From assembly GCF_000187245.1 (NCBI RefSeq), contig NC_027860.1, positions 868,001 through 932,000 of the forward strand: a stretch of DNA of 64,000 nt, written 5' to 3'. Positions 52,189-62,552 of this stretch are shown piece by piece (within the stretch, counting starts at the first letter, position 1; each line of letters starts with the position of its first letter). The translations under genes were made by a program, and so were the position numbers. Under the pieces are notes generated by a model, which was given only the letters and a program-made list of their open reading frames with translations, made no database searches and was not told the DNA's origin. This DNA is from Ogataea parapolymorpha DL-1. Taxonomy: Eukaryota > Ascomycota > Pichiomycetes > Pichiales > Pichiaceae.

Positions 52189-53484
52189 TTACTCTTCAAT
52201 GTGGTCCTCTTCCATTTCTTGCTCAGGTGCTGGTTCACCAATCTCTTTTGGCTCGACGGCAGGAACTTCTGGGCCAGGCTGAGAAGGCTCACTGGGCTGT
52301 TGGGCAGATTCTGCCTCCACGTCCATATTTTGCTCACTCGAAACGGCGTCTCCTCTCTTGGCAAATGAAACATGCAGACGTCTTCTACCGTATTCATAGT
52401 TGTCCAGTTGGTTGACTGCGGCAATCGCACCGTCAAGTTCCTGGAATTGAACAACAGCAGTCCCTGCTGGTCTATTTAGATCATCAAATTGAAGTTCGGC
52501 ACGCTTAACGGAAGCGATACTTCCAAATAGGTCAAAGAGATCCGTCTCAGACGTCTCCCACGGCAGATTGTCCGCGAAAATGGTGTCGTTTGGTTCACCC
52601 TGTCCCACAACACCAGCAACAAACTCGGAGTTTCTAGATTCCGTTGGTCCCTGGGGCTCCTTATTGAACTGCTTTCCAAGTCTCACTTCAATGCGTCTTC
52701 CATCCATGTCGTAACCGTTAAAATCAGCAATCGCCCTATCAGCATCCTCCGAGTTCTCAAAAATCACAGTGCCAAAACCCTTGGAACGTCCTCGATGATC
52801 CTCTCTCACGTCAGCACGAATGATTGGACCGCAGCTTTTAAATAAGTCTTTGAGGTCTTGCCATCTCACACTGAACGGTAAGTTTCCAATGAAAACTTCA
52901 TAGCCTTCGGTTGAAGGAGGAGGTGCATTTCGTCTTCTTTCCTCGCGACCAGTGTTTTCTTTTTCTGGGGGAGGCAGATCTTCTCTAACAAAAATCTCAC
53001 GGCCCTCGTACATTGTGCGATCAAACTTGGAAATCGCCTCTTGAACAAGATCTTTGTTCGCAAACTCAACGGTTCCCATTCCGCGAGATCTTCCACGAGA
53101 AGTGACCACATCTGCACGCACAACTTCACCGACTTCGCGGAAAAGGTCCTTCAAATCGTACCAAGTGGTATGATAAGGGAGGTTTCCAACAAAGATCGAG
53201 TTTTCGTAAGCTCTATTAGATTTTGACTCATTCTCACGTGGACCACGGCCACGAGACTCAAACCTGCTACCAATTCTTGCACGCAACGGTCCTCCTCTTC
53301 CTCCTCGGCGAGAGGAGAAACCGCGTCTATCGTCTCTTCTCTCGTTCCGACGTGGAGGCGAGCGAGACCTCTGGCGCCATTGTTCCCTCACAGGTGACCT
53401 CGAACGATCCTAAGATGTTAGGTTTTTAGCCATAAGTTGCATACTTACCCTGTTGTATTCATCTAATTCCATGTTGTCAGACAT
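52189..53484 (-). CDS. GBP2: SR-like mRNA-export protein Gbp2/Hrb1, two exons
   Basis: Exon 1 is 53484-53449 and exon 2 is 53409-52189, giving 418 residues. The spliced start MSDNMELDEYNR continues DRSRSPVREQWRQRSRSPPR, an SR-type tail that in the unspliced frame would lack an ATG. An RGG-type patch follows, then three RRMs with RNP motifs: SIFVGNLPY with GMGTVEF, VFIGNLPF with GFGTVIF, and the divergent third with IFADNLPW. Gbp2 and Hrb1 are shuttling mRNA-binding proteins that monitor splicing and recruit Mex67. The two are paralogues in S. cerevisiae, so the symbol is nominal. The acidic Pro/Glu-rich C-terminus is an addition. Confidence 0.88.
53410..53448 (-). other. GBP2: GBP2 intron (39 nt)
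   Basis: Begins GTAAGTATGC and ends CTAACATCTTAG, with the branch box seven bases from the exon. It lies between codons (AGG / GAT), so removal joins Asn-Arg to Asp-Arg-Ser-Arg-Ser-Pro. Confidence 0.87.
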
Positions 53485-53930
53485 AATTAGTGGAAAATTT
53501 TGATGTAGCTGAATTGGATTATAGGAAATATTTTCAGTTGATTAGCTAAATGTCTAGACATGCTTATATAATACTAACTCAAGCGAACTCATTTCAGTGA
53601 TCACGACCATGTGCAATGTGTTGGATGCTGATTCTTTTTGCATATCTAAAGCCAGTGGACTACAGAGGTTTCCATGCTATTATCTAAATCGAGAGCTAAT
53701 AAATGCCACCAAAGTCGAAGCTAAGAATGTATTCCGTCCTACTGATCTGATATCATAAGACTTCTTTATTATTCACACCAATCTACTTGGCATAGGGAAA
53801 CATAACGAAGATCTCATTACTGAATTAGGATGACGGAGTCGATAAACGGTACTTTGATATATCAGCAACCAACCGATTTTTAGGGGGAGTAAGTTTTATC
53901 CTTTACTCTTTTGATTATTGCACACTTGAT
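53485..53930. other. Intergenic region between GBP2 and SET1
   Basis: These 446 bases hold no open frame or tRNA that I could support. Near 53874-53911 a short U-rich element GATTTTTAGG is followed by a stem (GAGTAA/TTACTC) and a T-run, superficially like an Sm site with a 3' hairpin, but no snRNA core sequence precedes it. The right side should include the SET1 3' end; the left side is the GBP2 promoter. Confidence 0.35.
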
Positions 53931-56693
53931 TTAGTTTAGATACCCTTTGCATCCTGGGGCCCCACATAAGCATGGAATTCTTTCCTCATCATTGGTCTCC
54001 CTTTCAAATTTATAGTCGTAAGTTAGCTCCTCGTTGGCCGCAATATCGCGCAGAGCGTAAATAACAATTCTCTTCTTTCCTTCCACCTTGATGATCTTTG
54101 CCGTGCACGAAGGCACGCAACAATGATTAATGAAACGAGCTATGCCTCCCTTTTTGGATGCATCAATAACGGTATTCTCATCAATACGGAACAGATAGGA
54201 CGAGCCAATGCCGGATCGAAGGTACTTCTTTTCTCTGACTTCAGCCACTTGTTGCCGAATTCGCTCTCCGACATACTCTATAATCATCTCTTTGGCAGCA
54301 ATCGGCTCTAAAGCATACAGACCCCAGTTATGGATGGCCGATCTGGCAAACTGGACAGGTTTTTTCCGTTTCGTCAGCTGGTTCAAGTCCAAAATATCCG
54401 TTTCAGAGCCCAACATCTGTTTCTGGGCGCTGATGTCCGCCGCAAACCGACGATTATTAGCCCTATTAACCCTAGAACTTTGTATTGCTTGCGTTTCACC
54501 CTCATCTTCGTTTTGAACAGTATTCAAAGGCTTGTGGGCTTTCCGGCGATGCAAAAGGTACTCGCTCTTTATTTTGTCAGGTATTTTATAGTAGCCTTGA
54601 GTGCGGAAGCTGCCAGTTGAATTGTGCAATTTATCGTTCCTCAAAATTTCTTGTGAAAACTCAATCGCTTCCGCATCTTCTGCACTTGTCTCAGCCATGG
54701 AGCTTAGATGCTTGATTTTCTTCACGTATTCTTTGTGTTTCCACGCCCAAAGTTTGACATCTTTGATTTCTTCGCTCTTTGGTAAGTCTTCGAACGCTTT
54801 TCGTGCGAAAGCAAAATCTTCATCATCATGAATGATCGCTTGCAGGCTGTTCAGATCAAAGTCCATCTGACTATAATCGTCATCATAAACCGTCCTTCCT
54901 ACATCATGAGAAGGCTTGTATAGCTCGCTGACCAAATGGTCTTTCTTCTGAACAGGCTCAGATTCCTCATTCTGACGATCCAGTGACTCAGGTGACGTTG
55001 GCTGCGAGGTGACTTTCGATTCTGAAAGATCTTGAATATCTTCCTCATCCGAAGAAGAAGTGGTTTCTATGGCAAGCATCTTTTGTTTCTTGGAAGCTTT
55101 GTTCTGGTCGCCATCCTCTGATTCGTTGTCAGAGTAGTTCAGCGCATGAGCCATAGGAACAGCATTGAGCTTACGTTTGTACTTTTTCTCCACAGGCTTC
55201 CGCCTGAAAGCAGATAGCGATGATATAGGGATAGATTGGTGCTGAACGGTGAATGTAGAAACACCCACATGCCCATTCAGGGAGTCTGCCTTAGTTTCTT
55301 TAGTATCCTCTTTTTCCTTCAGATACTTTTCTAGAACAGATTTGTACTTGTTGCTATCCAACAACGAAAGCAATTTCGGGCCGATTACTTTCTCTCTCAA
55401 ATCTTTGAGCAAATAGTCATGAAACTCCCTGATTAACACTGCTTTTGCTTGACCAGCGTGGCCAATTCTTTCACCAATCTTTGTCTGGTTCATCAATTCA
55501 TCAGGAACAACGAAGTCCATGTACAATTTGTATTTGGAGAAATGTCTTCCGTCTTCTTCGTCAAAGCATTTTTCAGCATCTGCAATATTATTAAACACAA
55601 CGTAGAAACCAGATTTGTGAGTTAAGATTCGGTCAAAATTGTGCCCAGAAAGAAGCTTTCGTATGTCTGACGAGTTCACATTGCGAGTGTTAACGAATTT
55701 ATCTGGAATGAGAAGAAATGGCCTATTCGCAATGTGTTTATCAAAGTTGAACGGAAGAGTGACCGAGGACAAAGTTCTCACATGACGGTCATGAGCCGAG
55801 AGCTTCACAGGCAGCTGATCACGGCCCGTCCTATTAAGTTTCTTGCGTTCCTCTCGCTCGCGTCTCTGCTCTTCCCTCTCTCTCTTTTGTTCGTCGCGTT
55901 TCTGCATCATCTGCAGCTCCTGCTGGCGTCTTCGCTCTTCTTTTTCTTTAATCAGCTGCTGTTTCTTGGTATCCAGGATTCGATTGTAGATAGTATTAAA
56001 CAGTTGATCGTTGTTGTTAAGTCCACATCGAAGGTACTGGCCTCCGATCTGCAACTTTTTGTGCACTGCCGCGACTGCTTTGGTGGCCGCTTGATGCGCT
56101 GAATCAGGATCTCCATCATAATCCAATACACACAAACCCAGTGGGACTGCCGTTAAGGGGTCGTCAATGCCTTTCAGGTCCGAGATTTTACCAAACTGAG
56201 CGAAATTATTTCTGATGATCACGAGCGGAGTTGTGGTCGGAAAATTCCAGATGACAAGTTGTGATGATGGCTCGGGCCCCACAGAGTATTTATCGTACTT
56301 ATATTTGGGTATGAGTAAAGAGGTGTGGGGGCGCCGCAGTAGCTTTGGTATCTTTTGAAGCGCTTTTGGTCGTGGGTCCTCACATAGTCCTCGGTCGCGG
56401 TCTGTGAAGATATATATGGGTTTTGAGCCTTTTGATGGGTCCTTTCGCAAATCTGGGTCGTACGTGATTCTGGAGCTGCGGTGTTGTTTGTCTTTACCAA
56501 CTTCAGCAGCTCTTTTGTCCGCACGATGGTTTTGACTAGGAACAGATGAATAGTCGTAATAACGCAAGAGAGGTGAACTCTCGCTCCTTATCGTATCTGG
56601 GGGAGTTGGGTATCTACCATGTGATCGGTGCAATCCACCGTATTGCGGATCTTCCCGAAGTGGCCCCCGGTACGCGTTTCTATGGAAGACCAT
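53931..56693 (-). CDS. SET1: Histone H3 Lys4 methyltransferase Set1 (COMPASS)
   Basis: This encodes 920 residues from the first ATG at 56693; the longer frame begins TTG. An N-terminal RRM-like domain (about 140-240, with [21 protein letters not shown] in part) is followed by a charged Arg/Glu/Gln coiled coil ([19 protein letters not shown] in part) and a second RNA-binding region. The n-SET region with RTQGYYKIP, the SET domain ([40 protein letters not shown]) and a post-[16 protein letters not shown] complete it. Set1 mono-, di- and trimethylates H3K4 within COMPASS. S. cerevisiae SET1 is YHR119W. Its ATG is 72 bp from the divergent NIP30-like gene. Confidence 0.95.
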   Translation of the reverse strand: MVFHRNAYRGPLREDPQYGGLHRSHGRYPTPPDTIRSESSPLLRYYDYSSVPSQNHRADKRAAEVGKDKQHRSSRITYDPDLRKDPSKGSKPIYIFTDRDRGLCEDPRPKALQKIPKLLRRPHTSLLIPKYKYDKYSVGPEPSSQLVIWNFPTTTPLVIIRNNFAQFGKISDLKGIDDPLTAVPLGLCVLDYDGDPDSAHQAATKAVAAVHKKLQIGGQYLRCGLNNNDQLFNTIYNRILDTKKQQLIKEKEERRRQQELQMMQKRDEQKREREEQRREREERKKLNRTGRDQLPVKLSAHDRHVRTLSSVTLPFNFDKHIANRPFLLIPDKFVNTRNVNSSDIRKLLSGHNFDRILTHKSGFYVVFNNIADAEKCFDEEDGRHFSKYKLYMDFVVPDELMNQTKIGERIGHAGQAKAVLIREFHDYLLKDLREKVIGPKLLSLLDSNKYKSVLEKYLKEKEDTKETKADSLNGHVGVSTFTVQHQSIPISSLSAFRRKPVEKKYKRKLNAVPMAHALNYSDNESEDGDQNKASKKQKMLAIETTSSSDEEDIQDLSESKVTSQPTSPESLDRQNEESEPVQKKDHLVSELYKPSHDVGRTVYDDDYSQMDFDLNSLQAIIHDDEDFAFARKAFEDLPKSEEIKDVKLWAWKHKEYVKKIKHLSSMAETSAEDAEAIEFSQEILRNDKLHNSTGSFRTQGYYKIPDKIKSEYLLHRRKAHKPLNTVQNEDEGETQAIQSSRVNRANNRRFAADISAQKQMLGSETDILDLNQLTKRKKPVQFARSAIHNWGLYALEPIAAKEMIIEYVGERIRQQVAEVREKKYLRSGIGSSYLFRIDENTVIDASKKGGIARFINHCCVPSCTAKIIKVEGKKRIVIYALRDIAANEELTYDYKFERETNDEERIPCLCGAPGCKGYLN

Positions 56694-56764
56694 GCAGATA
56701 AATAAAATACCAAGCAATTTGATATTTTAAAAAAATCGGAAAATAGCGTGAAGCACACAGATTT

Positions 56765-57391
56765 ATGTCGCGCTTTGTTGCCGCAGATGAGGTCAATGAC
56801 GAGGATTTGGCGAAGCAGGAGGCACACGAGGAGAAGCTGTTGAGTGCTTTCGAGCAAGAGAAGAGCAAGGAGGGGCGCAGGACGCTCGCGCAACAGCTCA
56901 GGGAGAACAGGCAGCAGAAGTACAAGGAATACAAGGACAGCATGGAGGAAGAAAACTCTCTTTACAAGTGGTCTCAAAGAGACATGGAATATTATGGGAA
57001 ACTTGAAGAAGAACGAAGGTCTAAGAGATTGAAGGAGAAAGCAGATATTGAAAGGGAGATCACGACTTACAAGCAAGCTATAAGAGCGCGCGAACGAACA
57101 GAAAACAGCTCCATCATTGACGAGCTCGAAAAAATCGAAGCTATGGAAGGGCGCAAACGAAGAAATTCCACAAAAGACAGAGCTTATAGAATCAACAAGC
57201 GGAAAGCCACAGCGCGTGGTAACAACTCTGATCGCGCTCAGTTACCAGACAGCAATTCTGACACCGCAGGCCGGATTCCTCAAACTCGGTCACAAAAGGA
57301 GAAATCTCTTAGCCACCAAAGAAGTCAAGTGTCATGTGCTCCAAAAAAACCCATTCAGTCGCAATTTGGCTATTCCTCGGAAAGCGAATAA
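56765..57391 (+). CDS. NIP30/FAM192A-domain nuclear protein (PSME3IP1-like)
   Basis: This encodes 208 residues. It starts MSRFVAADEVNDEDLAKQEA and continues through RRTLAQQLRENRQQKYKEYK and ENSLYKWSQRDMEYYGKLEE. This spacing of a FV-x-x-DEV start, a LAQQL-RENR-x-x-K helix and a following hydrophobic-acid patch fits the NIP30 N-terminal domain (FAM192A/PIP30, partner of the PA28-gamma proteasome activator in animals). The rest is Lys/Arg-rich helix and a disordered tail with a possible nuclear signal (GRKRRNSTKDR). S. cerevisiae has no obvious counterpart that I know. The domain match is by eye, so moderate. Confidence 0.6.
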   Translation: MSRFVAADEVNDEDLAKQEAHEEKLLSAFEQEKSKEGRRTLAQQLRENRQQKYKEYKDSMEEENSLYKWSQRDMEYYGKLEEERRSKRLKEKADIEREITTYKQAIRARERTENSSIIDELEKIEAMEGRKRRNSTKDRAYRINKRKATARGNNSDRAQLPDSNSDTAGRIPQTRSQKEKSLSHQRSQVSCAPKKPIQSQFGYSSESE

Positions 57392-57433
57392 TTAATTATA
57401 TAAAATTTCATAAAATTTTGTCCATCCATTTTC

Positions 57434-57679
57434 ATGTTTTCGCTTTTTCGCCCATTGGTCCAATTTTCATTTCCACAACTGACCCGTGGACTTGCGAAAA
57501 CGCACCGTGCCACTTACAGAAGATGGCGTAAGACAGGTACCGGCTACAAGCGTGGATTGCAAGGCCGCAAGCACGGAAACGCTGGCCACCCGCACAGCAT
57601 TTTGAAGAGGAGAACTGGAATTACCTACGCTAACCATATCCAAGAGAAGCAGCTCAAGCGTCTAATGCCCTACCTGTGA
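57434..57679 (+). CDS. MRP35: Mitochondrial large-ribosomal-subunit protein bL35m
   Basis: This encodes 81 residues. A short mitochondrial presequence (MFSLFRPLVQFSFPQLTRGL) is followed by the bL35 core: KTHRATYRRWRKTGTGYKRG, GRKHGNAGHPHSILKRR and the ending KQLKRLMPYL. Being rich in Lys/Arg/His/Gly is typical for bL35. The S. cerevisiae orthologue is YNL122C, located between TOM70 and NMA111, both of which are near here. The gene lies 42 bp after the NIP30-like gene in the same direction and converges on NMA111. Confidence 0.88.
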   Translation: MFSLFRPLVQFSFPQLTRGLAKTHRATYRRWRKTGTGYKRGLQGRKHGNAGHPHSILKRRTGITYANHIQEKQLKRLMPYL

Positions 57680-57756
57680 AACAATCACCAGATCTGTATA
57701 TACAAAAATTAATACAAACGAAGTACTAACGAATTGCAATCTTATGAGCGATTGAT

Positions 57757-60687
57757 CTATGCATGCAAAGAGGAGGAGTCCAGCTCACCGTATTCATGCC
57801 ACCCCTCCTCGTTTTTCATCTCCATAGTCTCAAAGTAGTGGTAGTTGACTTTGAGCGTTTGTGCAAATGGGACGTTGTCAAAAGACACGATTCTTAACTT
57901 GCAATATGAATTGTCTTTGATTTCTTTCACGACCTTAACGAACTCGTCCAAAGTTGGTGTTGGCTTTTCATTAACATGCGTGATGAAATTCGTGACGCCA
58001 ATGGTGTATAATCTAGAGGGAGATCCTGGCGCCATGGCCGTACAATAGACTTTGGAAGGTAGTTGTTTGATCACTTGTCTTACACCATGATGAGGCTCCT
58101 GTAACACAGCACCGGCCCAGTAGACCATGTGCTTAGTGACAAAGGAGCTACTCAAAACCAAAGGAACATTGATGTCCATGATTTGCTTGTTTCTGACGAT
58201 TTTGAACGCAATTTCGTTTTTATTCTCTTCGAGGTCTCTGATAACATGGTCAATATCACGAAATTGTGTGATGACTCGATTATTTGCACTCAGCACAATA
58301 TCTCCGTGTCTGAGACCACAAGAGGGCTTGTTATCGAGTGAAATGCTTACCTTGGGAACGCTGAGCAGTCTGGGTTGATCTGCAGACTTTTCTTCAATTT
58401 TTGTGATCCATTCCTGCGGAACACCACTGATTCTAGCATTAACGATAGGGATGTTACCAAATTCAGCATCAATGAATTTGAGCTCCGGGACCTGCTGGGT
58501 TTTGAGGTTTTCGAGTTCCCAGAGCACATCTGTAGCGTCCAGCCCCATAGAATAGGTCTTGTCCTCGTCCGCGTCGAAGGCAAGCCAAAACGCGCGGACC
58601 AGTCCACTGGGGTCACAAAGAACTCCAGAACCACATTGCTGGCCTAAGTTTGAGTCAATTAGTAGGGCTTCGAAATTGGAGGCCTTGAATCTGGGGGAGG
58701 TGACATTATTCGGAAGATGTATGATTCCAATGTCACTGACTTTTGTTTCGTCAACAACCACCCTCTGAGCTCTGTTGTGGCCAATAAACACCACTTTGTC
58801 ACCTCTTCCCAAAGGCTTCTCGCCGAACTGGGGAGTTTGCAAAGGAGCCAATATTAATTTGGGATCGTATTTCAAAATAGCATATCCCTTGGTTGGGTGT
58901 AAGAAGACAACCTTAGCTGGCACTATGATCGATTCTGCAACGGTCATAGTAACATCCAAGAGGTCATGAGGTACACAGTACCTCGAAGCAAGAAGATATC
59001 CGTTGGTAGCATCAATCACAACTGCGTACGACTTGCGAGATTGTCCACTGAACGAATCCAGCGGGACAGGCATGGTGCTCTTTAACATCACCAAAGAACG
59101 ATCGAGTTGCTTACAACCTTCAAATTCGATCGGAAGCCCCACAAACTTGGCATTTTTCGGGGACAGAGCCGGTGGTGGTAATGGTTTCTCTTGCAGAGTT
59201 GTGAAATCCCAAAGACCAGTCGTGTCGTTTCTTTCTGCTAAACGGAAACTAGAGTGCCAGTGGCGATCGATTTGGATGATTTTGATAATTGGGACATGAA
59301 GGTCCGTAAGATGGCGGCACTTGACGGTCACAAAAGCAGAGTCCGGGATTGATTTCATGACCTCGATGAATTCGTCGAGATTAGACACATCTTTATCGTC
59401 GATCGAGTCTAAGAGCCATCCATTAGGAACATTGTTGCCAAACACAAAAGAGCCAGCGGCATTGCTAACGTGAACACCTTTCACTGCCACTGCATAAATT
59501 CTAGCGAGTTGGTAACTCAGATCATTGAAAGTTGCACCGCAAACGGTGACGTACCGTCTAGGTGTAATTGAGTGAAGATCTCCAACAGTACAGCGAACAG
59601 TTAAATCTTTGCCTCCTCTCTGAATGACTATCTCAATCTCTTTACCGACATGAGTGTCCAGAATTTCATCCACAGTGATAAATGTGGATATCAACTCTCC
59701 GTTGATCGATATCAAACAATCACCTTCTCTTATCAGCCCATCAGCAGGGCCTTCAGGTAACGTGACAGCAGAGACTAGAAGACCATTGAGACTCGGAAAC
59801 TTTTCTCTCATCAGTTTTTCTGTCTCTGCGCGAAGTCCCAGCCGGCGACATTTATCGAACGGTTCCAATAGCCATTGAACTTGAATACTTCCTCTCGTAA
59901 TAGGCTCGTTATTCTGAATGCATTTCAGAGCGCGAAGAACTCGATACACAGGCAGAAAAAAGTCCGTAGAGGTTTCTGTATTACCTCCTGCTTGTAAAGC
60001 CACCGCATGGCCATCTATATTGACAACGGGGGAACCCGAGGACCCTCCCGAAGCCGAAGCTGCTGCTTGCAAATATTCTGTGTTGAAGTCGTTGTATGAG
60101 TTAATTCCATAGTCTGGGGCATTTCTGTCGAGTCTTGAGATGAAGCCGGAGAGTATAGAAAGTTTTTCACCCGAATCGTTGCCTATGACCATTATTTCTG
60201 CTCCGATCTTGGCAAGATCTGGCCTTAACTGTAATTCACCAACATCCATGTATTTTATATCTGCTGGGTTATATCTGAGAAATCCAAAGTCGTGCACGGG
60301 ATCCCTGTAGATTGGTTTGACCTCGCATTCTTCATGGTTATCAAACACAGCATATCCGATGAAGGGCCCTGGTCCAACGACATGTCTATTAGTCAGAATT
60401 ATTCCCAGTTTTGCGTCAACAACAAATCCCGTAGCCTCACTGCAAAGAGCGCTCTCCGTATCAAAGTTCACCACTTGAGCAAAGTGGATCGAAACCACAG
60501 ATTTGACAACTTTTTCCACGATATGCTGCCATCTCGAATGATCTTGCTTTACAAAGTCTCCTAGCTCAGATCCCAACACTGAATCCACATCATCCATGGA
60601 TATATCATCACACTTTTGTTTTTTAGCGTGGCCATTTGACGGAGGATCTCCATGTCGCTTAGGGTGATAATCCTCAGTCTCGAACAT
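57757..60687 (-). CDS. NMA111: Nuclear HtrA-like serine protease Nma111
   Basis: This 976-residue protein is a duplicated HtrA: an active protease with PDZ domains, then a second inactive protease-like half with PDZ domains. The triad is visible as His102 (TNRHVVGPG), Asp133 (VHDFGFL) and Ser217 (GGSSGSPV, for GNSGG). The second half has CGSGVLCD at the equivalent site without a full triad. An N-terminal basic region (HPKRHGDPP and KKQK) can serve as nuclear signal. In yeast it promotes cell death and cleaves the IAP-like Bir1. S. cerevisiae NMA111 is YNL123W, next to MRP35 (YNL122C), as here. Confidence 0.95.
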   Translation of the reverse strand: MFETEDYHPKRHGDPPSNGHAKKQKCDDISMDDVDSVLGSELGDFVKQDHSRWQHIVEKVVKSVVSIHFAQVVNFDTESALCSEATGFVVDAKLGIILTNRHVVGPGPFIGYAVFDNHEECEVKPIYRDPVHDFGFLRYNPADIKYMDVGELQLRPDLAKIGAEIMVIGNDSGEKLSILSGFISRLDRNAPDYGINSYNDFNTEYLQAAASASGGSSGSPVVNIDGHAVALQAGGNTETSTDFFLPVYRVLRALKCIQNNEPITRGSIQVQWLLEPFDKCRRLGLRAETEKLMREKFPSLNGLLVSAVTLPEGPADGLIREGDCLISINGELISTFITVDEILDTHVGKEIEIVIQRGGKDLTVRCTVGDLHSITPRRYVTVCGATFNDLSYQLARIYAVAVKGVHVSNAAGSFVFGNNVPNGWLLDSIDDKDVSNLDEFIEVMKSIPDSAFVTVKCRHLTDLHVPIIKIIQIDRHWHSSFRLAERNDTTGLWDFTTLQEKPLPPPALSPKNAKFVGLPIEFEGCKQLDRSLVMLKSTMPVPLDSFSGQSRKSYAVVIDATNGYLLASRYCVPHDLLDVTMTVAESIIVPAKVVFLHPTKGYAILKYDPKLILAPLQTPQFGEKPLGRGDKVVFIGHNRAQRVVVDETKVSDIGIIHLPNNVTSPRFKASNFEALLIDSNLGQQCGSGVLCDPSGLVRAFWLAFDADEDKTYSMGLDATDVLWELENLKTQQVPELKFIDAEFGNIPIVNARISGVPQEWITKIEEKSADQPRLLSVPKVSISLDNKPSCGLRHGDIVLSANNRVITQFRDIDHVIRDLEENKNEIAFKIVRNKQIMDINVPLVLSSSFVTKHMVYWAGAVLQEPHHGVRQVIKQLPSKVYCTAMAPGSPSRLYTIGVTNFITHVNEKPTPTLDEFVKVVKEIKDNSYCKLRIVSFDNVPFAQTLKVNYHYFETMEMKNEEGWHEYGELDSSSLHA

Positions 60688-60741
60688 GAAAATAAACTTA
60701 GTTTTTCAAAAAATTATTTTTACATGTACATACATAATTTT

Positions 60742-61836
60742 CTAGGTGCTCGTCTGTTTCTTGATACTGCCTATCCAATTTTCATACTCGCGGATCGCAC
60801 CATCGGAATAGTAACACACTTGGTTTCCAATGAAGGAGTTAAGTGTCGGCAGCCCAAATGGAAGCTTGGATTTGGTTGTCAACAGGTCTTTGTCCTCCAG
60901 ATCGCGCACCCACTTTTCCGTTTCGCATAATTTTTCAACTAGCGCGATCCAATCCAGTAGTTCATTATACTTGAGGCCACCGTTTTCGTGCACCTGTAGA
61001 TTTTTGAAAAACTGTGTTTTGAATCCCATTTTGGCATCCACTTTTTCTCGGTTTAGCCTCAAGAATGCGATTGAGACCAGTCCACATAACAATCCCCATG
61101 GACTTTTGGTACGGTAGTAGTAATTCGTATACGTCTTTAGTATGTTCTTTGTAATGTCTTCTGGCAGGTAAAACTTGTTGCAAAATGAGATCAAATGAGC
61201 AGTCGTGATAATCGTGTCGTCGTTCAGAGACCGGTCTGCCATCGACAGCATCTTGAATCCCTTTTTACGTCCTCTTTTGGAAGGGCCCTTTATTTCATCT
61301 GCGGCAGCAAGCAATTTGTCCTGCAAAGACTTGGCTGCAGACCCGATATCCAATGGTTGTTCGTTCTTGATCTCCGTTTTTAAGCTCCTGGGTGTGCTCT
61401 CAGGAGTTGCTAGCATATTCCTCGTTTTCGAGGGTGTCGATCTTGGAGTTAAAGCATTTGCACGCCTCTTACCAGGTGTGGATTCTGGTGTTGCTAGCTC
61501 GATGATTCTTCTCTTCGAAGGAGTTATAGGAGGCTCCACATGTCTCTTGCGGCCCGTTAGTTGATTTCGAAACTCCTCCAGAACAGCAGCTGCCTTACGT
61601 TTGGGAGCTGGTATACGGTTCAAGTTGGGGTCTGGGAGATCAAACTTGTCCTTCAGTTTTTCGACAGCCAGAAAACAGCATAGATGGAACCGTGCGATTT
61701 CCATTTGGGCAGCCAAAGGACAAGTTTGTTTTGAGGAAATATACATGTAGTTTGCATAATCAACTACTTCCCTTGGATAAGGTTCTGGCAGCGTTGGAAT
61801 CACGTCTCTCAATGCACTCAAAATCAGCTGCGACAT
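60742..61836 (-). CDS. ORC6: Origin recognition complex subunit 6
   Basis: This 364-residue subunit recruits Cdt1/MCM in origin licensing. The N-terminal TFIIB-like fold has QMEIARFHLCCFLAVEKLKD. A central disordered region is packed with minimal CDK sites in repeated units (ITPSKRR, ATPESTPGKR, LTPRSTPSKTR, ATPESTPRS). The C-terminal fold has SPWGLLCGLVSIAFLRLN and ETEKWVRDLEDKDL, matching the CPWQLVCGLV and EKWFRDL blocks of S. cerevisiae Orc6. CDK phosphorylation of this linker blocks relicensing. S. cerevisiae ORC6 is YHR118C, next to SET1 and TOM71, in agreement with the region. Confidence 0.88.
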   Translation of the reverse strand: MSQLILSALRDVIPTLPEPYPREVVDYANYMYISSKQTCPLAAQMEIARFHLCCFLAVEKLKDKFDLPDPNLNRIPAPKRKAAAVLEEFRNQLTGRKRHVEPPITPSKRRIIELATPESTPGKRRANALTPRSTPSKTRNMLATPESTPRSLKTEIKNEQPLDIGSAAKSLQDKLLAAADEIKGPSKRGRKKGFKMLSMADRSLNDDTIITTAHLISFCNKFYLPEDITKNILKTYTNYYYRTKSPWGLLCGLVSIAFLRLNREKVDAKMGFKTQFFKNLQVHENGGLKYNELLDWIALVEKLCETEKWVRDLEDKDLLTTKSKLPFGLPTLNSFIGNQVCYYSDGAIREYENWIGSIKKQTST

Positions 61837-61984
61837 AGATCAACGGGCAAAGGATCTGTAATCATAAAATATTGCAACCCAGCCATTTTTTTATTACCAA
61901 ATTTGTATTAATTAAACATCTTTACACCTTTACAAAGAAGTTGAGGATACAAATGTGGAGTAAAAATATCCCTTGTTGATTCCA

Positions 61985-62446
61985 ATGTTTAGAGGGTCTC
62001 GTTTGTTCCATACAGTGCGTGCTTTGCGCAATGAAAAAACGGTTTCTTCTGTAAACCAGGTTTTGCAAGAATCTACAAACCAAAAACAAATCATTAGCGG
62101 AGCTCCAGCGGAGCTTGCCGCAAACAGAATGGTTCGTATCTATAAAGAAGCGAAAGCGGCCACGCAATCGTCTGCCAACAACGCGAAATACTGGAAAATT
62201 GACTGGGATGTGCTTCCTAGAGGAAACAGGTGGGAGAATGATTTGATTGGGTATCAGTCTTCAAGTGACTATATGCAAGGCACCAGACTTTCTTTTGAGA
62301 CTAAGGAAAGTGCTATTAGCTTTGCTAATAATCAGGGATGGGATTATTTCATCCAAGAGCCAAAGAAAAGGAAGTTCAAGAAGAAAGAATACGCGGCAAA
62401 CTTCTATCATTCTTCCGGACCTTTGAAGCATATCAGAACTAAGTAG
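61985..62446 (+). CDS. NDUFS4: Complex I subunit NDUFS4 (18-kDa/AQDQ)
   Basis: This encodes 153 residues from the ATG at 61985; the longer frame starts TTG. A basic presequence ([16 protein letters not shown]) is followed by [40 protein letters not shown] and [20 protein letters not shown] (in parts), the standard NDUFS4 series. It lies at the N-module/Q-module boundary and is needed for stable NADH dehydrogenase assembly. It shares a 148-bp divergent promoter with ORC6 and converges on TOM70 with 106 bp between. With NDUFA12 it shows that complex I is present. Confidence 0.94.
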   Translation: MFRGSRLFHTVRALRNEKTVSSVNQVLQESTNQKQIISGAPAELAANRMVRIYKEAKAATQSSANNAKYWKIDWDVLPRGNRWENDLIGYQSSSDYMQGTRLSFETKESAISFANNQGWDYFIQEPKKRKFKKKEYAANFYHSSGPLKHIRTK

Positions 62447-62552
62447 TTGACTACAACAAGTTATTTATTTATTTTATTGAGACAACAGTTTACAGACATC
62501 TCCAAGTACATCACAGCATCATTATATGGCTTGCACTCCTCAAATATATACA

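Noticed and set aside
53874..53911. Possible snRNA 3' end (Sm-like site plus hairpin)
   Set aside because: No U1, U2, U4, U5 or U6 core sequence precedes it, and the U-rich stretch is not an exact Sm consensus.
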